Assembly (NCBI GenBank): GCA_022747635.1
Contig: JAKTNV010000003.1
Location: 96,620,454 to 96,684,453, forward strand
Length of the DNA: 64,000 bases
Direction: 5' to 3'
Origin: Hetaerina americana
Taxonomy: Eukaryota > Arthropoda > Insecta > Odonata > Calopterygidae
The notes under the pieces are model-generated. The model did no database searches. It was not told where the DNA came from and worked only from the letters and a program-made list of their open reading frames with translations. A program made the translations under genes and the position numbers. Below, in pieces: positions 13,701 to 24,480 of this stretch. Every line of letters begins with the position of its first letter. Within the stretch, counting starts at the first letter, position 1.

Positions 13701-15616
13701 TTGACTTGAGCAAATCTATGAATTATTCCAGAGTTAATGAAGTATTTTAAATTAAGGCGTTGAAAGAAAAGGCCAACCTACGTTGGAATAAATAAAACTA
13801 AGGGAATAAATATTTAAAAGCTTATTTTTTATTCCTATCTTCGCATATATATCATTGAATATCATCATTTAAGAGTTCAAAAAAATATTAGACAAAAATA
13901 TTTTTATGCAGTCCTCATTAGGGATCTTGATCAACCTTCGCAATATTTGTTGTTGGCATCTAATTAAATGAAATTGGGGACGAAACATGAAATCGAAATA
14001 TTATTAATTCAATTCTGGAATATTTTCGGTGGTTCAGGATTTTTTATCTGAGAAAAATCTTTTGAAAAATAAATAATAATTTGAAGTTTTTAATAGCTTC
14101 TAGTTTAGAACTCATCCCCTTAAAAAGACGTTTTCATTTTTATTTTACATTAATAATACCAACTCGTCCCAATGCAAATTGGGTGTATAATAATGGGAGT
14201 GACGTTGTTATTTAATCATTTATTCTACATTGTATTTTCCCGTCCGATGTATGCGTGGAAATTATATGAAAAAGGATAGTTGAAATAAAATGATAAATCA
14301 GAGTCAATTTACTCTCAATTTTAGAATAAGGCTAATAGCTGCCATCATCAAACAAAATCTAGTTCTCCAAAGAGGGCGACTATTGTAATGGGTATGCGAT
14401 TAAGAACTAAAGAAACAAGTAAATAAAAGACTATTCATAGAGGAAGGCTGACGAGGAACCATCTCTCTGTGTAGAAATTATGAAGACAAGTTCACAAAGA
14501 TAATTTTGTTATTGCGTCCGTCTTTTTCAATGGAAACACGCTTTATCCTTTTCCTTATTGGTTAAACGCGACTCAATGGTCATAAGTAATGGTTAATACA
14601 TGGCGAGTGTTAATTTTAAAACATTATGAACCGGTTTCCACTTTTTGTTGCACAAACGGTTATATTCTCATTTCTTATTAAAATACCTCAAATTTTCATT
14701 GAAAAATATAGGAATATACAATTTCTAACTCTTCAAATTATATGAAAATATCATAAAATAATAATAAAAAAGGTAATTAAGGAAAGAAAGTGGAAAAAGA
14801 TAATTAGTGTGGCAAAAGAATTATTTAGGTTGATTTAAAAAAGAGTGCATATTTTCAAAATTATTTAATTTTTAAAGGAAGGAGGAGATAAAATAATAAA
14901 GGAAATAAATAACTGTGGTGATGGTCTATATTTAGGATGAATACTAAATTTTGGAGTCAATGTTTAAGAATTGATACGGACAAGGGGGCTAAAGTGAGTA
15001 TTATATACCAAAAATAAAGAAAGAATATGATCTAAGCGAATAAAGGTTTTTTAAAACAGTGAGAAATTAAAAAAAACGAAATGCGATTAAAACTCCAAAT
15101 TTGCAGGAGGCCTTGAGAGAATACGAACTGAGTGAACAGTTAATGTATTACATAACTGAATTATGAACTAGGTAGGAGATTCATAGGATTAAATGGAACC
15201 AACACTAACTGGTTTGATAGCAGGCCTTTTAGGAAACGGTTTTATGGAAGAGAGGCTATGCACAGCAAAAATAAATTTAATTATATTTAATTAGATAAAT
15301 CAAAAAATGGTGACTTCGTGAGGGTATAAGGTGAGTTACTTGAATATATTTATCCATTTTTATATCTTCTCAGGATGTTTGTAAAAGGCAATAGAATACA
15401 TGTACGAATTAAAATATATATGCATATCGGAAGACGGGCAGTAATGTGGGTGAAGGAATAGAAACGCTAGTTCAAGTAAGTCATAGGAAATAGTGGTTGA
15501 AGAGATTCTCAAGACTAAGGATAGATATGTTCCATCTCAAAGTAAGAGTTTGAAGAATTTGACTTAGACAGAAAGTTGGTAGCTATGTTAAATGGAGAAT
15601 TACTCAGTAGCATAAA
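10741..15616. other. AT-rich unassigned DNA
   Basis: About 5 kb of AT-rich sequence. Frames are short (the longest about 77 codons at 12378-12611, +, with no homology I recognise). No repeats were identified except the segment that begins at 15617. Confidence 0.5.
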
Positions 15617-15655
15617 ATTCAGGCTTTGTTCAAATGTGCTACCCCCGAGAATGAA
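15617..15655 (+). repeat. Short diverged repeat, copy 1
   Basis: About 39 bases beginning ATTCAGGCTTTGTTCAA, similar at roughly four positions in five to 16087-16126 in the same orientation 470 bases downstream. The function is unknown. It could be the remnant of an old tandem or dispersed repeat. Confidence 0.35.
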
Positions 15656-16071
15656 AAGTATGCAAGGTGGCCATTGTAGGATTTCATTCCCTCAAGAGGA
15701 AACATTTTATCTTAATTGGAGTCACTAATATGCAAATACACCATGTATTTTAAAATTGCATAATTCATCAAAATTGAGCGTTCGTAAATCTAGCAAATTA
15801 ATAACAGAGCCACAGCTTGTGGAGCAAAATATTTCAATCGATGAATAAACCATTGTTTGTTTTTTGATATTTTAAATTTAGATTTTATGTATTTAATGCG
15901 GAGGTGTAAAAATATTTTGAGAAATTATAATTTTGTTTGATAGAAATCTCACAGGATATTTTAACCTTCTGCATATATGTTCCAGAAAAGAAGTATTACT
16001 AAACACTGCGATTTGTTGTTGAATTTCAGTCTCAGTAAAAACCTCATGAACAACTTATAATTAATCACTTC

Positions 16072-16089
16072 ATATTTGCATGCAAATAT
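16072..16089. promoter_or_regulatory. 18-bp perfect palindrome with back-to-back octamers
   Basis: ATATTTGCATGCAAATAT is a perfect palindrome built of two overlapping inverted ATGCAAAT octamers, the classic POU-domain binding site. It directly precedes the second copy of the short diverged repeat. The binding is inferred; palindromes of this size do occur by chance in AT-rich DNA. Confidence 0.3.
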
Positions 16090-16126
16090 TCAGCCTATGT
16101 TCAACTGTGATACGCCCAGCGAATAA
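16087..16126 (+). repeat. Short diverged repeat, copy 2
   Basis: Begins ATTCAGCCTATGTTCAA and aligns with 15617-15655, with one single-base gap and about seven mismatches. No coding content. Confidence 0.35.
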
Positions 16127-16904
16127 ATCAAGATCAAAGACCTATACATTCCATGCATAGCAAACGTCAGCAAACGTGGCTCGAGAAGACTGACGCAATA
16201 TATTTCTCAGGTCCGCTTGTCGAGAACATTACCACTTACTCTTATGTACCTATATTCAGACATGGTACATTAATTTCAAAATAAAGTTAAGGTAGACTCG
16301 TTAGAATATTCTGTTAGCGAGTTATCTCATCTTCAAGGACGGTCGCATAGTGGGAAACTGTATGGCGTACCAGCGCATGATAAATAGGAAGAGACCCCAA
16401 GCACTGTTTCCTTACTTGCACTAGGCACTTCCTTTGAGGTATCTGAAAAGTTTTTACACCATTCACTATTTCCGGAATGTTTCGTACGCACAGCTGTACG
16501 GGGAGGAATTTTATTACTGTCGAAGTGTCGCGAATTCAGAGTTTTGTAAATTCATATAACGAGTTGCTATTCAACCAAATCTAGAAAATATTTTTCCGTG
16601 GAAGCTATTCCCACCCACCATTCGTGAGTGGTAAGTCTCGGGCTCGTGAAACTCGAGTAGCCTTCAAGAAAATTACATGAATGTATCAGATTTCTTTCCA
16701 TAATTAATCCGACCTCCTCATATAGAAATTGAATAACCTTTTAACCAAGCTTCTCGTTCATTGCGTACAAATCATATATATTGCCCTCTAATGAAGCACT
16801 CACACAGACCTGATATATAATTTTGCGATACTAATGAATTGAAAAACCAGAATAAATTCATTTGAAATATTTCTCAAACAAGTAGAAATTGAAAATATGC
16901 CGGC
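16127..16904. other. AT-rich unassigned DNA
   Basis: AT-rich sequence with no supportable coding region or repeat. It leads into the homeodomain-site cluster that starts at 16905. Confidence 0.45.
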
Positions 16905-17100
16905 ATTTCTTAATTGTGTCATCAAGGGTAATTATGGACCCCATAGTGACAATTATGGGTATCATAAAGGCTCGTTTATTGCTCGAGAGCAGCAGTCTGG
17001 CCACCAGTTTCACTGTCTGTTTATCGTCTGTAATTATCCACTGTTCGCTGGCGTTAAAGGGTCCTCCTCTACGTGCGTCCCGACTACGCCTCCCAGCATA
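16905..17100. promoter_or_regulatory. Candidate cis-regulatory module (homeodomain-site cluster)
   Basis: Within about 110 bases lie TAATTATGG (16929), AATTATGG (16951), TAATTATCC (17031), CATAAA (16963), TTTATTG (16975) and TTTATCG (17020). These resemble Antp-class (TAATTA) and Abd-B/Caudal-class (TTTAT) homeodomain sites. The stretch stands out from its surroundings by less biased composition and directly abuts a CpG-rich island. A minus-strand open frame of 188 codons (16858-17424) crosses it, but its sequence resembles no protein I know. I infer an enhancer-like element; the sequence alone does not prove it. Confidence 0.4.
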
Positions 17101-17580
17101 GTAGCGAATGAAGCCTACGAACGATAATACTTGGCGCCGAGCTTCCGACTGGACAGGCCCTCCCATTTTGGTTGGAGAGTGCCATTTCATTATTTTTGAC
17201 GGAGCGTCCGCATGCATCGGCGTGCTCTCGGCGTTCGCCGGCCCACCTCTCACGTCCGCCCCAGGGTGGAGCGCGTGCCGGGCATACGTGCGCCTCGGGA
17301 GCCGCCACGAACCACTCTGACTCACCTCCAAGATTAACATCTCATCGTGTCCGTCGTGCACCGGCCGAAGCAGTCGAACCGCGCCTCTCCGGGCGAGCGG
17401 ACTTCTCTTGAGCGCCTGCCACACCCACTCGGCTCCCTCCCTCGCTCACGCTGCCCTTCCCACACCCCCTCCCTTGCTGTTATCCATCCCCCACCCAGGG
17501 TGACTTCATTTCTCCCACATGCCGCCATGACTTGATGACTGATGCCCTAGGGACGCACGACCCCACCCGGGACCGGCTTC
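17101..17580. other. CpG-rich island
   Basis: GC-rich, with frequent CpG and balanced strand composition in its first half, then a pyrimidine-rich plus strand (17390-17520). Frames are open on both strands in several registers, a sign of composition and not coding. It could be a promoter-associated island: a good consensus splice donor (TGGTAAGT) follows at about 17764. No TATA box or initiator could be assigned. Confidence 0.4.
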
Positions 17581-19951
17581 TTGAAGTAAATGTTCTAATG
17601 TTATAAATCCTAAAAAACAGTGTTAATTATATTATTCTATAGAATCCAATTAATGTGAAAATAAGGTTTCACGGGAGACGGAGGTGGTTAATTTTCGTTC
17701 GAAGTTTGAAAGAGGAGACTCGGAAAGGTGTCTACCAGTCTCCCTGACTTGAGCCTTTTAAATGGTAAGTTTTATTAATTGCCTACGATACTTTTTAAAT
17801 ATTTCGTTGTATTTCCAGCGGTGGATGACTTAAGCGATTTTTCCACCATTAAATCTCCTTTCAGTTTTAATTCCGTTAAAATAGGAATTTAGTGAGCAAG
17901 TCTTAAACGGGATCTTATCAGACTAACACATCATATAAGAGATAGGGAAATTAAAATAATGAAATACGTGTATGAAAAGGGTAGAAGGGAAATTCCTTTG
18001 ACATTGCCATTAGGTTTGACCTTGCTTTGAATCCCTATTTAAGAATCAATGATTTTGTTTTCAATTAAAACGTTTTATGCAATTATATTACAATATTTGC
18101 AATAACGGAAATTTTTCTCATTTACCGCGGGGGTGTAGAAATTGGTAGGAAAAAGTTTATTTTTAGGCACTGATAAAATTATAATCTTTGATAAGATTAT
18201 AGTATTCTTTCAATTGAAATTTACGCATCTAAATGATGGAAATACATATTTATATGAGCTCATCAATCTATCTATTTTTACGTACATTTTATACGAAAAT
18301 CGAATAGACATTAGAATAAAGTTCATTCGTAGGGTTTTGTATCGCCATTATATATCGCCAAACAAATGCAAATAAAAACACTGATTTAAACTAACACTTA
18401 AACTTACTTCAGCCACACAAATAAGCTGAGAAATTTTTTAAGCTAAAATAATAGGGGTAATAATCCAACAATCGTATTTAGCTAATTTCAAGTAATATGA
18501 TTTTTTAAAGAGATATATGTATCATCAGATTGTTGGCCAATATTCATTCATTGCTCAGTTTCTAACCTTAAGTATAGTATCGATTTGAGGGATAAGCCCA
18601 TTCTTTTAATATAATATTTGACATTGCTTTCATCTGTCAGTTGAGCTAAAAAACTTCACCAACAAAGAATCCTATTCTTTGTTTTATTCTTGGCAAACAA
18701 TAGGTTTTAAACTTGGCAATAAGATAATTGAGACATTCCAGTTCGTCTGCTGTTGGGTTCTTCTCAATTACCATTTTCAGACCTCTTTTTTTTAACGTTT
18801 CCGGATTTCCTGAATGAAATTTTTACCGCATATTAACGCATGTGTTTAACATTAACCGTATGTTCTGACGCAATGTGTTCCCCGCCTTACTTCCAATATT
18901 AGGCACTTAACTGCTCAATAAAGAGTGTTCATATAACTTATGTTTCTATAGTTATTTACGTTAATTTTTATAAGGTCATGGTATTTTGTTCACTGAATGT
19001 GTGATGGGTATGGTATGAGCTTAATTGATTTCACATGTAACGCGTCAAAGGCAGCCGTCACATTTTGAAATGAAATCTGAATATTTTCCGTTCACCTATG
19101 AAAACAATGGATGAAAAACGCTGAAAAAAGTGAATATGCTGAATTAAAATTTTACTTTCACTGAACAAATATTTTTAGTCAAATAAAATTTAACTTTAAA
19201 ATTGTGTAATGACGAATTTTTGGAAAACAAGCAATTCCCTCCAAATTCCTGCGGCATCAGGTACACTGAAATGGAAACTATTTCCGTGCTTCCCTTACTA
19301 ACGACCTCTCCTTGGCAAAACATACACAAGAAATATGTGGAAAACTGACAAAAATTAGAATTTAATAGAAGAATATTTGGGAAAGGAGATGAAAAATTTA
19401 TTGTACAATGGTATTTTTCCCTATTTAGGCCTCATTTAAAGTATGCTGCGCATACATGCTTGTATACCTGTGCATACACACACATCTTGTTCCTCGATTC
19501 CTGCAATAGACCAGGTATTAATATTAGACATTAATTACCCCCCCTTCAGTTCATTTCGTTCCCCCTCCTCTCTCACTACCTTCCTTGTCAATCGCATACT
19601 TCCAAACTTTTCCTTCCCAACTCTTCTCTCCTAAGCGTTTCCCCGACATCCACTTCCATCCAGCGTCCTCGTCCCCCTATCCTCTCCGTTGGAAACCTTC
19701 TCAGTTTCTTCTTTCGGCAGAGGAAGGTGGTCTTGCCACCGAAATTAACGAAAACAAAATATGTGGGTGTCCTATTTATGCATTTTTCTATATTTTTGTT
19801 GGCTAACGTCATCTCACTTCTGCCTTTGAAAATTGCCAACACTTATTCATTCACATTGAAATAGATATAAGGAAAATACATATGAACACATAAAAAAGAC
19901 GAAAACAGGAATGGTAGGACTGGAAGATCAAATGCGTAAAATAATTTATTA
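17581..19951. other. AT-rich unassigned DNA
   Basis: AT-rich, no supportable gene. A small pyrimidine-rich patch lies at 19540-19700. Confidence 0.5.
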
Positions 19952-20024
19952 AACCGGGAGTTGAACCGCGGATTTGTCACTTATGGCCTGGCTAACGCTG
20001 TTAATCGCTTTAGTCATCAAGGTA
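19952..20024 (-). repeat. tRNA-like SINE head, family E
   Basis: On the minus strand a perfect B box (GGTTCAACTCC, 19957-19967) follows an A-box-like region by a normal tRNA spacing. The rest does not fold into a clean cloverleaf. It is probably the head of a SINE or a tRNA pseudogene. No body or tail could be delimited. Confidence 0.45.
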
Positions 20025-20117
20025 AAGTAAATTACACTGAAATCTCCAGTGCTCGTCTTTTCTTTGAGTTTCTATCTCTTTCCCTGAAAACAGTTTCCAT
20101 GTGATTGCAATTATATA

Positions 20118-20148
20118 CGAGTATATATATATATACATATATATATAC

Positions 20149-20238
<90 letters not shown>
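20118..20238. repeat. (TA)n microsatellite, long
   Basis: About 120 bases of TA repeat with a few CA, GA and CT interruptions near the left side. The tyrosine-isoleucine frames across it are artefacts. It immediately precedes a LINE remnant. Confidence 0.95.
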
Positions 20239-20242
<4 letters not shown>

Positions 20243-20249
20243 GCTGTGA

Positions 20250-20775
20250 TCAATTCGCACAGGTTCCCGGGAGCGGATGCGCACTGTGGATGACCACAAT
20301 TTAGTTGTTGTGAAGTGTAGAGTCCGTTTCAAAAAGATGAGGCAGGGGCGGTGGTTTGGAAAATGGAATGTAGAAGCATTAAATGGATTGACGAGGAAGG
20401 AGTATCCCGTGATCACTGAAGAAGAATCTTAGAAGTAGATTCGAGGCTTTTGAAATGTGGGTGTAGTGAAGGATGGAGAAGGTAATATGAGCCGAAGGTA
20501 AAACAAATGAGGAAGTACTAGATATGGTGGGCGAGGAGAGGGGTTTGTTGGGAGAAGTCCTAAAAATGCAGAAAAAATTAATGAAGTGCATATTGGTCGG
20601 CAGTGGGATGTTAAAGGCTGTCATAGAGGGGAGAAGGTTAGGCTAACGAGGAAAGGGCAGGAACAGGAATGGGATGTTGGACGGGATGAAGGGAGGAAGG
20701 CCGTACTCAGAAATGAAGAGGGACTTGAAATAGAGTAGGTTGCTGGATTGTGCTTTGTTGGGAGTCAAATAATAT
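20250..20775 (+). mobile_element. RTE-like LINE remnant, internally deleted (copy 1)
   Basis: Two separated parts of one non-LTR retrotransposon ORF are fused here. At 20255-20405 the frame reads FPGADAH, then, after a one-base shift, [16 protein letters not shown]. This resembles the end of the apurinic-type endonuclease with its conserved Asp-His before a hydrophobic strand. From 20430 it jumps to the post-RT C-terminal region: SRFEAFEMW, RMEK, TNEEVLDMVGEERGLL. Ahead of 20775 the frame is broken by stops and shifts. The whole RT core is missing between the two parts. It shares its C-terminal region with the remnants at 44.1 and 52.4 kb. The clade assignment (RTE-like) rests on this motif order. 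Confidence 0.78.
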
Positions 20776-21639
20776 TTATTTGGTAGTTATGTCCACCCAA
20801 AACCAACCTTAACCGGTAGATTACTTAAAACAATATGCCTAAATTGCCTTATTTCTATTTCCATGTAAATGAATTTATGTTCGCCAATTGGCGGGTTTTC
20901 ATGTTGAAATGTTAATACCAAACAGATTCTTATTGCTTAAATAGGACTAGTCTATTTATAGCATTGTTTTGTGTTCTTTGTAATTCCTTCTAGCATCACT
21001 AAAGTATATACTTACCTGGCGAATGATCATGACAGATTATGCCATTATCCACAATGGTCATCAATCCTGAAATACGTTTGACGTGTCAGAACACACGTTT
21101 CCTATTCGTACTACCTTGAGTGGTATTCTTTGCATTTAATCATAGGATCAAGCAGGGGCCATAAAATATTACAAAATTTAAGTGCAATTTTGGAAAATCA
21201 GGAATATGAAAAATCATTTCTAAAAATTTCGCATAAAATATGCAAACGTATATAATTTATTTATTTGATTTGAGGATATTTCGGGAACATTTTTATGCCT
21301 TCTTTAACACTAACTATCCTTTACCTTAAAAACTTTAACTTTAAACTATCCTTTCTTCCTCCAGGGTATGCAGCTCATCAACCCTCCTTGGAAGAATTTT
21401 TACTATGTTTCTTAGTCCAAAATTCCGCCTTCAAATATCCTTAAATTGCTCCTGTTATCTCATAGCAATAGCATATCATATAGCAATCTCTATCCTGATG
21501 TTTAACTTGGGCTGGGTAATAGTTTGGAGATTGGGAGTAACCTCTTTCTTATCAGTGTTGCTTACATTTCTTTTTGTCCAATATCAATGAGTAGAATGAA
21601 TGAGTAGAGCAAAGAATTTTTCAGCGGCAGAATTGATTA
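20776..21639. other. AT-rich unassigned DNA
   Basis: AT-rich sequence without supportable coding content. Confidence 0.45.
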
Positions 21640-21930
21640 AAACGTAATCCTATAACGTCATGGTGGAAGGACTTGTGAGCTCTGATAACCTCTAGAGCTG
21701 TGCTGGGGTAGCAATATTTGAAGCTCCTGGTGGGGTCACCCATGCCAGATAAGTCGATGGTTAGAAGCCAGACGGAAGGTAGTCAGCCATACAAATTTGG
21801 AAATGAGTCCTGGAAATGACGGAACCCGTGGGGACAATTAGACGGGTGCTGTGTCATGTGGCGGGAGAATCAAGGCTCCCACGATGGTCGTCACACGAAA
21901 TCCTTGCATTATCAGAGAAAAATACCAAGA
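21640..21930 (+). mobile_element. Possible LINE 5' region fragment
   Basis: A balanced-composition segment in AT-rich DNA with the phrase GGGGTCACCCATGCCAGATA near 21733, followed by AAGTCGATGG and AAGCCAGACGGAAGG. I associate this wording with the untranslated leader upstream of endonuclease-RT LINEs of the kind found at 20.3 kb. No coding homology is visible, so the call rests on resemblance alone. Confidence 0.35.
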
Positions 21931-22284
21931 ATAGGTCCCGAAAATTATAAATAGGGACTCGGATGCTAGAATAATGTTTAGAATAAGGATATCATGGTTT
22001 ATAAATTGGGAAATAGAGAAAACAGGTATTTTAGGGCTCTACAAGGTGATATGAAGCAAGGATTGGTGTGATAATTATTGTGTAATGTACAATTTGTTTT
22101 TCCTCTAAAAAATACAAAGATCTTTGGGAGATAGCGATAAAAGTTAATTCAACAAAGACATTTGCCCATAAACTTCATTGTAAAATCACTTAGAACTCCT
22201 TCCTTTGATAACTCTAGAAATTCATACTGTCAGAAGGGAGTGAAAGCACTGTCTCGTAAATCAAGGGAAATCTTCTGTCTAGAC
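21931..22284. other. AT-rich unassigned DNA
   Basis: Nothing supportable was seen here. Confidence 0.45.
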
Positions 22285-22340
22285 GACTGATTTTTACTTT
22301 GTGAAATTTCTGTATTTCTACACTCATCAGCGGATGACTC
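22285..22340 (-). ncRNA. Decayed type-I hammerhead-ribozyme-like motif
   Basis: On the minus strand: stem I 5' strand GAGTCATCCG (22340-22331), core CTGATGA (22330-22324), stem II GTGTA-GAAA-TACA (22323-22311), core GAAA (22310-22307), stem III TTT-CAC-AAA (22306-22298) and a GTA cleavage triplet (22297-22295). This is the order of a type-I hammerhead. Two defects show: the C that should close stem II before GAAA is absent, and the 3' strand of stem I (22294-22285) pairs at only about half its positions. Such ribozymes are known in Penelope-like elements and retrozymes. I infer a dead copy of one, although no reverse transcriptase lies nearby. Confidence 0.5.
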
Positions 22341-22372
22341 TGTAGAAGTAATTTTCAATGAGTTGCATCATT

Positions 22373-22438
22373 TATCAATAGATAACTGCGTGTGATAACG
22401 TTAAGCGTAACGTTATCATACGCAGTTATCTATTGATA
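22373..22438. repeat. 31-bp near-perfect inverted repeat (hairpin)
   Basis: Arms 22373-22403 and 22408-22438 are reverse complements with a single G:T pair and a 4-base loop (AGCG). As RNA the stem would be fully paired counting the wobble. It lies 32 bases from the hammerhead-like fold, whose plus-strand hairpin also has AGCG at its apex. It could be a terminal structure left by an element insertion, a palindromic duplication or a transcribed hairpin. Confidence 0.85.
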
Positions 22439-23279
22439 TGATATGAATGAAATGTAATATGCACACATCCTTGCTAACGGGAAAATATAATCCTGATTAT
22501 TGCACTGCAATCATCAGCATTTGTTGAAAACAATTGGGATAATTGGGGCACGCACCTACACTTTCTTCCCTGTAAGGGAACATTTGGTTCTAATTTTATC
22601 GAAAATGCCCCAAAACAAAAGTGAAACGGCCACCGGAGTGCTTTTACGTGAAACATGATGTATTCAAATTACTTAAAATTGCTAAAATATCATTTTTCTG
22701 CACATATTTTAGTGAAAATTATTTCCAAATTGCTAACCTCCTGAGTATATCTCCAAAAAATGTAGACAGTTCTATTTTGAAACGTAATTTGACGATGAAT
22801 TTTAAGATTCAACGTTAATGTTAATGTAATATTAATGTCATTACTGTCAAGAAATTCCGCGGGAATTAATAAAAAATGAAATATTTTTGGCACTAATATA
22901 ATAATAGAGGTTGAATATTTGGGTTGTATGATTATATACTTTTTCCCTTGTAAATATTCATTTTAACTTTTAATTTATGACCTGAAATATGTGAAGAGTT
23001 TTTGGCTGTTTCAGGAACATTTTAGGTCGTTTATGCAACTGATGTTAAACCTCAAATGAAATATTTTAGTCGTTTATATTTACATCTATGCATTTAATAC
23101 GCGTACTTTAAAATATACTTAAATAAGGCATAATAAAATAACGCAAATCTTTGTCGAAGACAGTAAAATCTGCTTAATTACTTTAAACTATTAGAATGAC
23201 CTCACATTTAACAAAATAGTCGGATATTTTGGCGTGGAAAAGCCTGAAAAATAAGTCTGGGACTGACATAATGCAAATA
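22439..23279. other. AT-rich unassigned DNA
   Basis: AT-rich, no supportable features. Confidence 0.5.
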
Positions 23280-24480
23280 CCCTTCTTGGAGCGCATTCAT
23301 AAGTGAAAAGTTAGCAACCGCAGCGGGGGCGCGACTCAAGCAGCCCTTCCTTTACACTTATCTCCTCTTCGGGTCGATTATTTTCGGACGCTCTTGAGGA
23401 AAAAGCTCACCACCCTCCTTCATCCTTTTCCTCTCTTTCCTCCGCGACAAATGTGTTGTAACATACCTCGTCTAAGAGAAAAGAGATAGGTGGGCAGGCA
23501 ACCTCTTTTCCACCTCCATCCATCCCTTCTTCTCTCTCCTTCCGACTCGACCTCTCTCCCTCTCTCTTCATCCGTTCCTTCCAAGGGAGGGAGCGTAGCC
23601 TGAGATATTAATAAAGTGAGGAAGAAGCGCCGGGTGTCGGCGGATGCAGGAGACGGCAAGGTGAGGCGCGAGGGGAGTAGGGCTCCGAGGGAAGGGGTTG
23701 AGAGAGGATTAAATGGAAGGGGTCGGGAGAGTGGGCGGGTGGTTTGGGGTTCCGGCGTTGTTGAGCGGCGGACTGGAAGGGACGAGGTGTGCTGGAAGGT
23801 AAGGAGATTGGGGGGTTTTCTAATGGAGGGGGAGGGGTGGAATCAGGGGTTCGAGGAGATGGGAGGCAGTGCCGGAAAAAGCAAAAGGGAATATAACTAA
23901 GAGGACGAAAGAGAGGAGGAGAGTAGAAGAGGAGGAGAAGGAGAATGGATTGATGGCCCTGAGGCAGGTAGTTGGCAAGGGAGCAAAGAGGAGGAAATAA
24001 CGAGCGGAAATAAATCCACCCGTGACCCACTGCAAAACTAATGCTTTCGGGTGATGGTGCTTTTCGGAGCGGGAGAGAGTCTTGTGGGGGGAATAGGGGG
24101 GGGGAGCACACGCAGTCCAAGTGGAGGATTGGTGTGTGAAGGAGGGAAGGGGGGTGGATTTGAGTTTCCGTGGGGGCGCGCCGGGAGAAGAGATCGGGGA
24201 GTTGGGATGAGCTGCTTCGCCGTCCCGCCTCTTCCCCCATCTCAATCCCGTACCCACCCTCCTCCCCGCCATCGCCCCTATCGCGCCCTCCCACAGGCCT
24301 CCGCGCGCTGCACGCTGCTTGCCACTGAATTCCCCGTCGTGTCCAAAGTGGAAGAGGAGCTGTAAACATCTCGCCCAAAAAGTGGAATAAAGAAGGACGT
24401 CGTGGCAGAAGACGGAGAGCGCGCATTTTTGATAGCGCCGGAGGAGAGACGGAGGAGGGGGTGTAGACGGGAGTGGGAGA
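23280..24480. other. GC-rich island with strand-skew switch
   Basis: The plus strand is pyrimidine-rich at 23340-23590, then strongly purine-rich (GGGAGG and GGAAGG words) at 23620-24200, then C-rich at 24210-24310. G runs of 6 and 10 lie at about 24087-24107. Long open frames (272 codons on the minus strand, 23608-24426) are proline- and serine-rich, overlap frames on the other strand and match nothing known. I treat them as composition artefacts. Confidence 0.5.

Noticed and set aside
16858..17424. 188-codon minus-strand frame as a protein gene
   Set aside because: Its sequence resembles no known protein, and opposite-strand frames overlap it; the regulatory explanation fits the motif cluster better.
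20032..20304. Tyr-Ile repeat protein frames
   Set aside because: Direct translation of the (TA)n microsatellite.
23608..24426. 272-codon minus-strand open frame as a gene
   Set aside because: Pro/Ser/Leu-rich low complexity, overlaps long frames on the other strand, matches no domain; the base skew of the island explains it.
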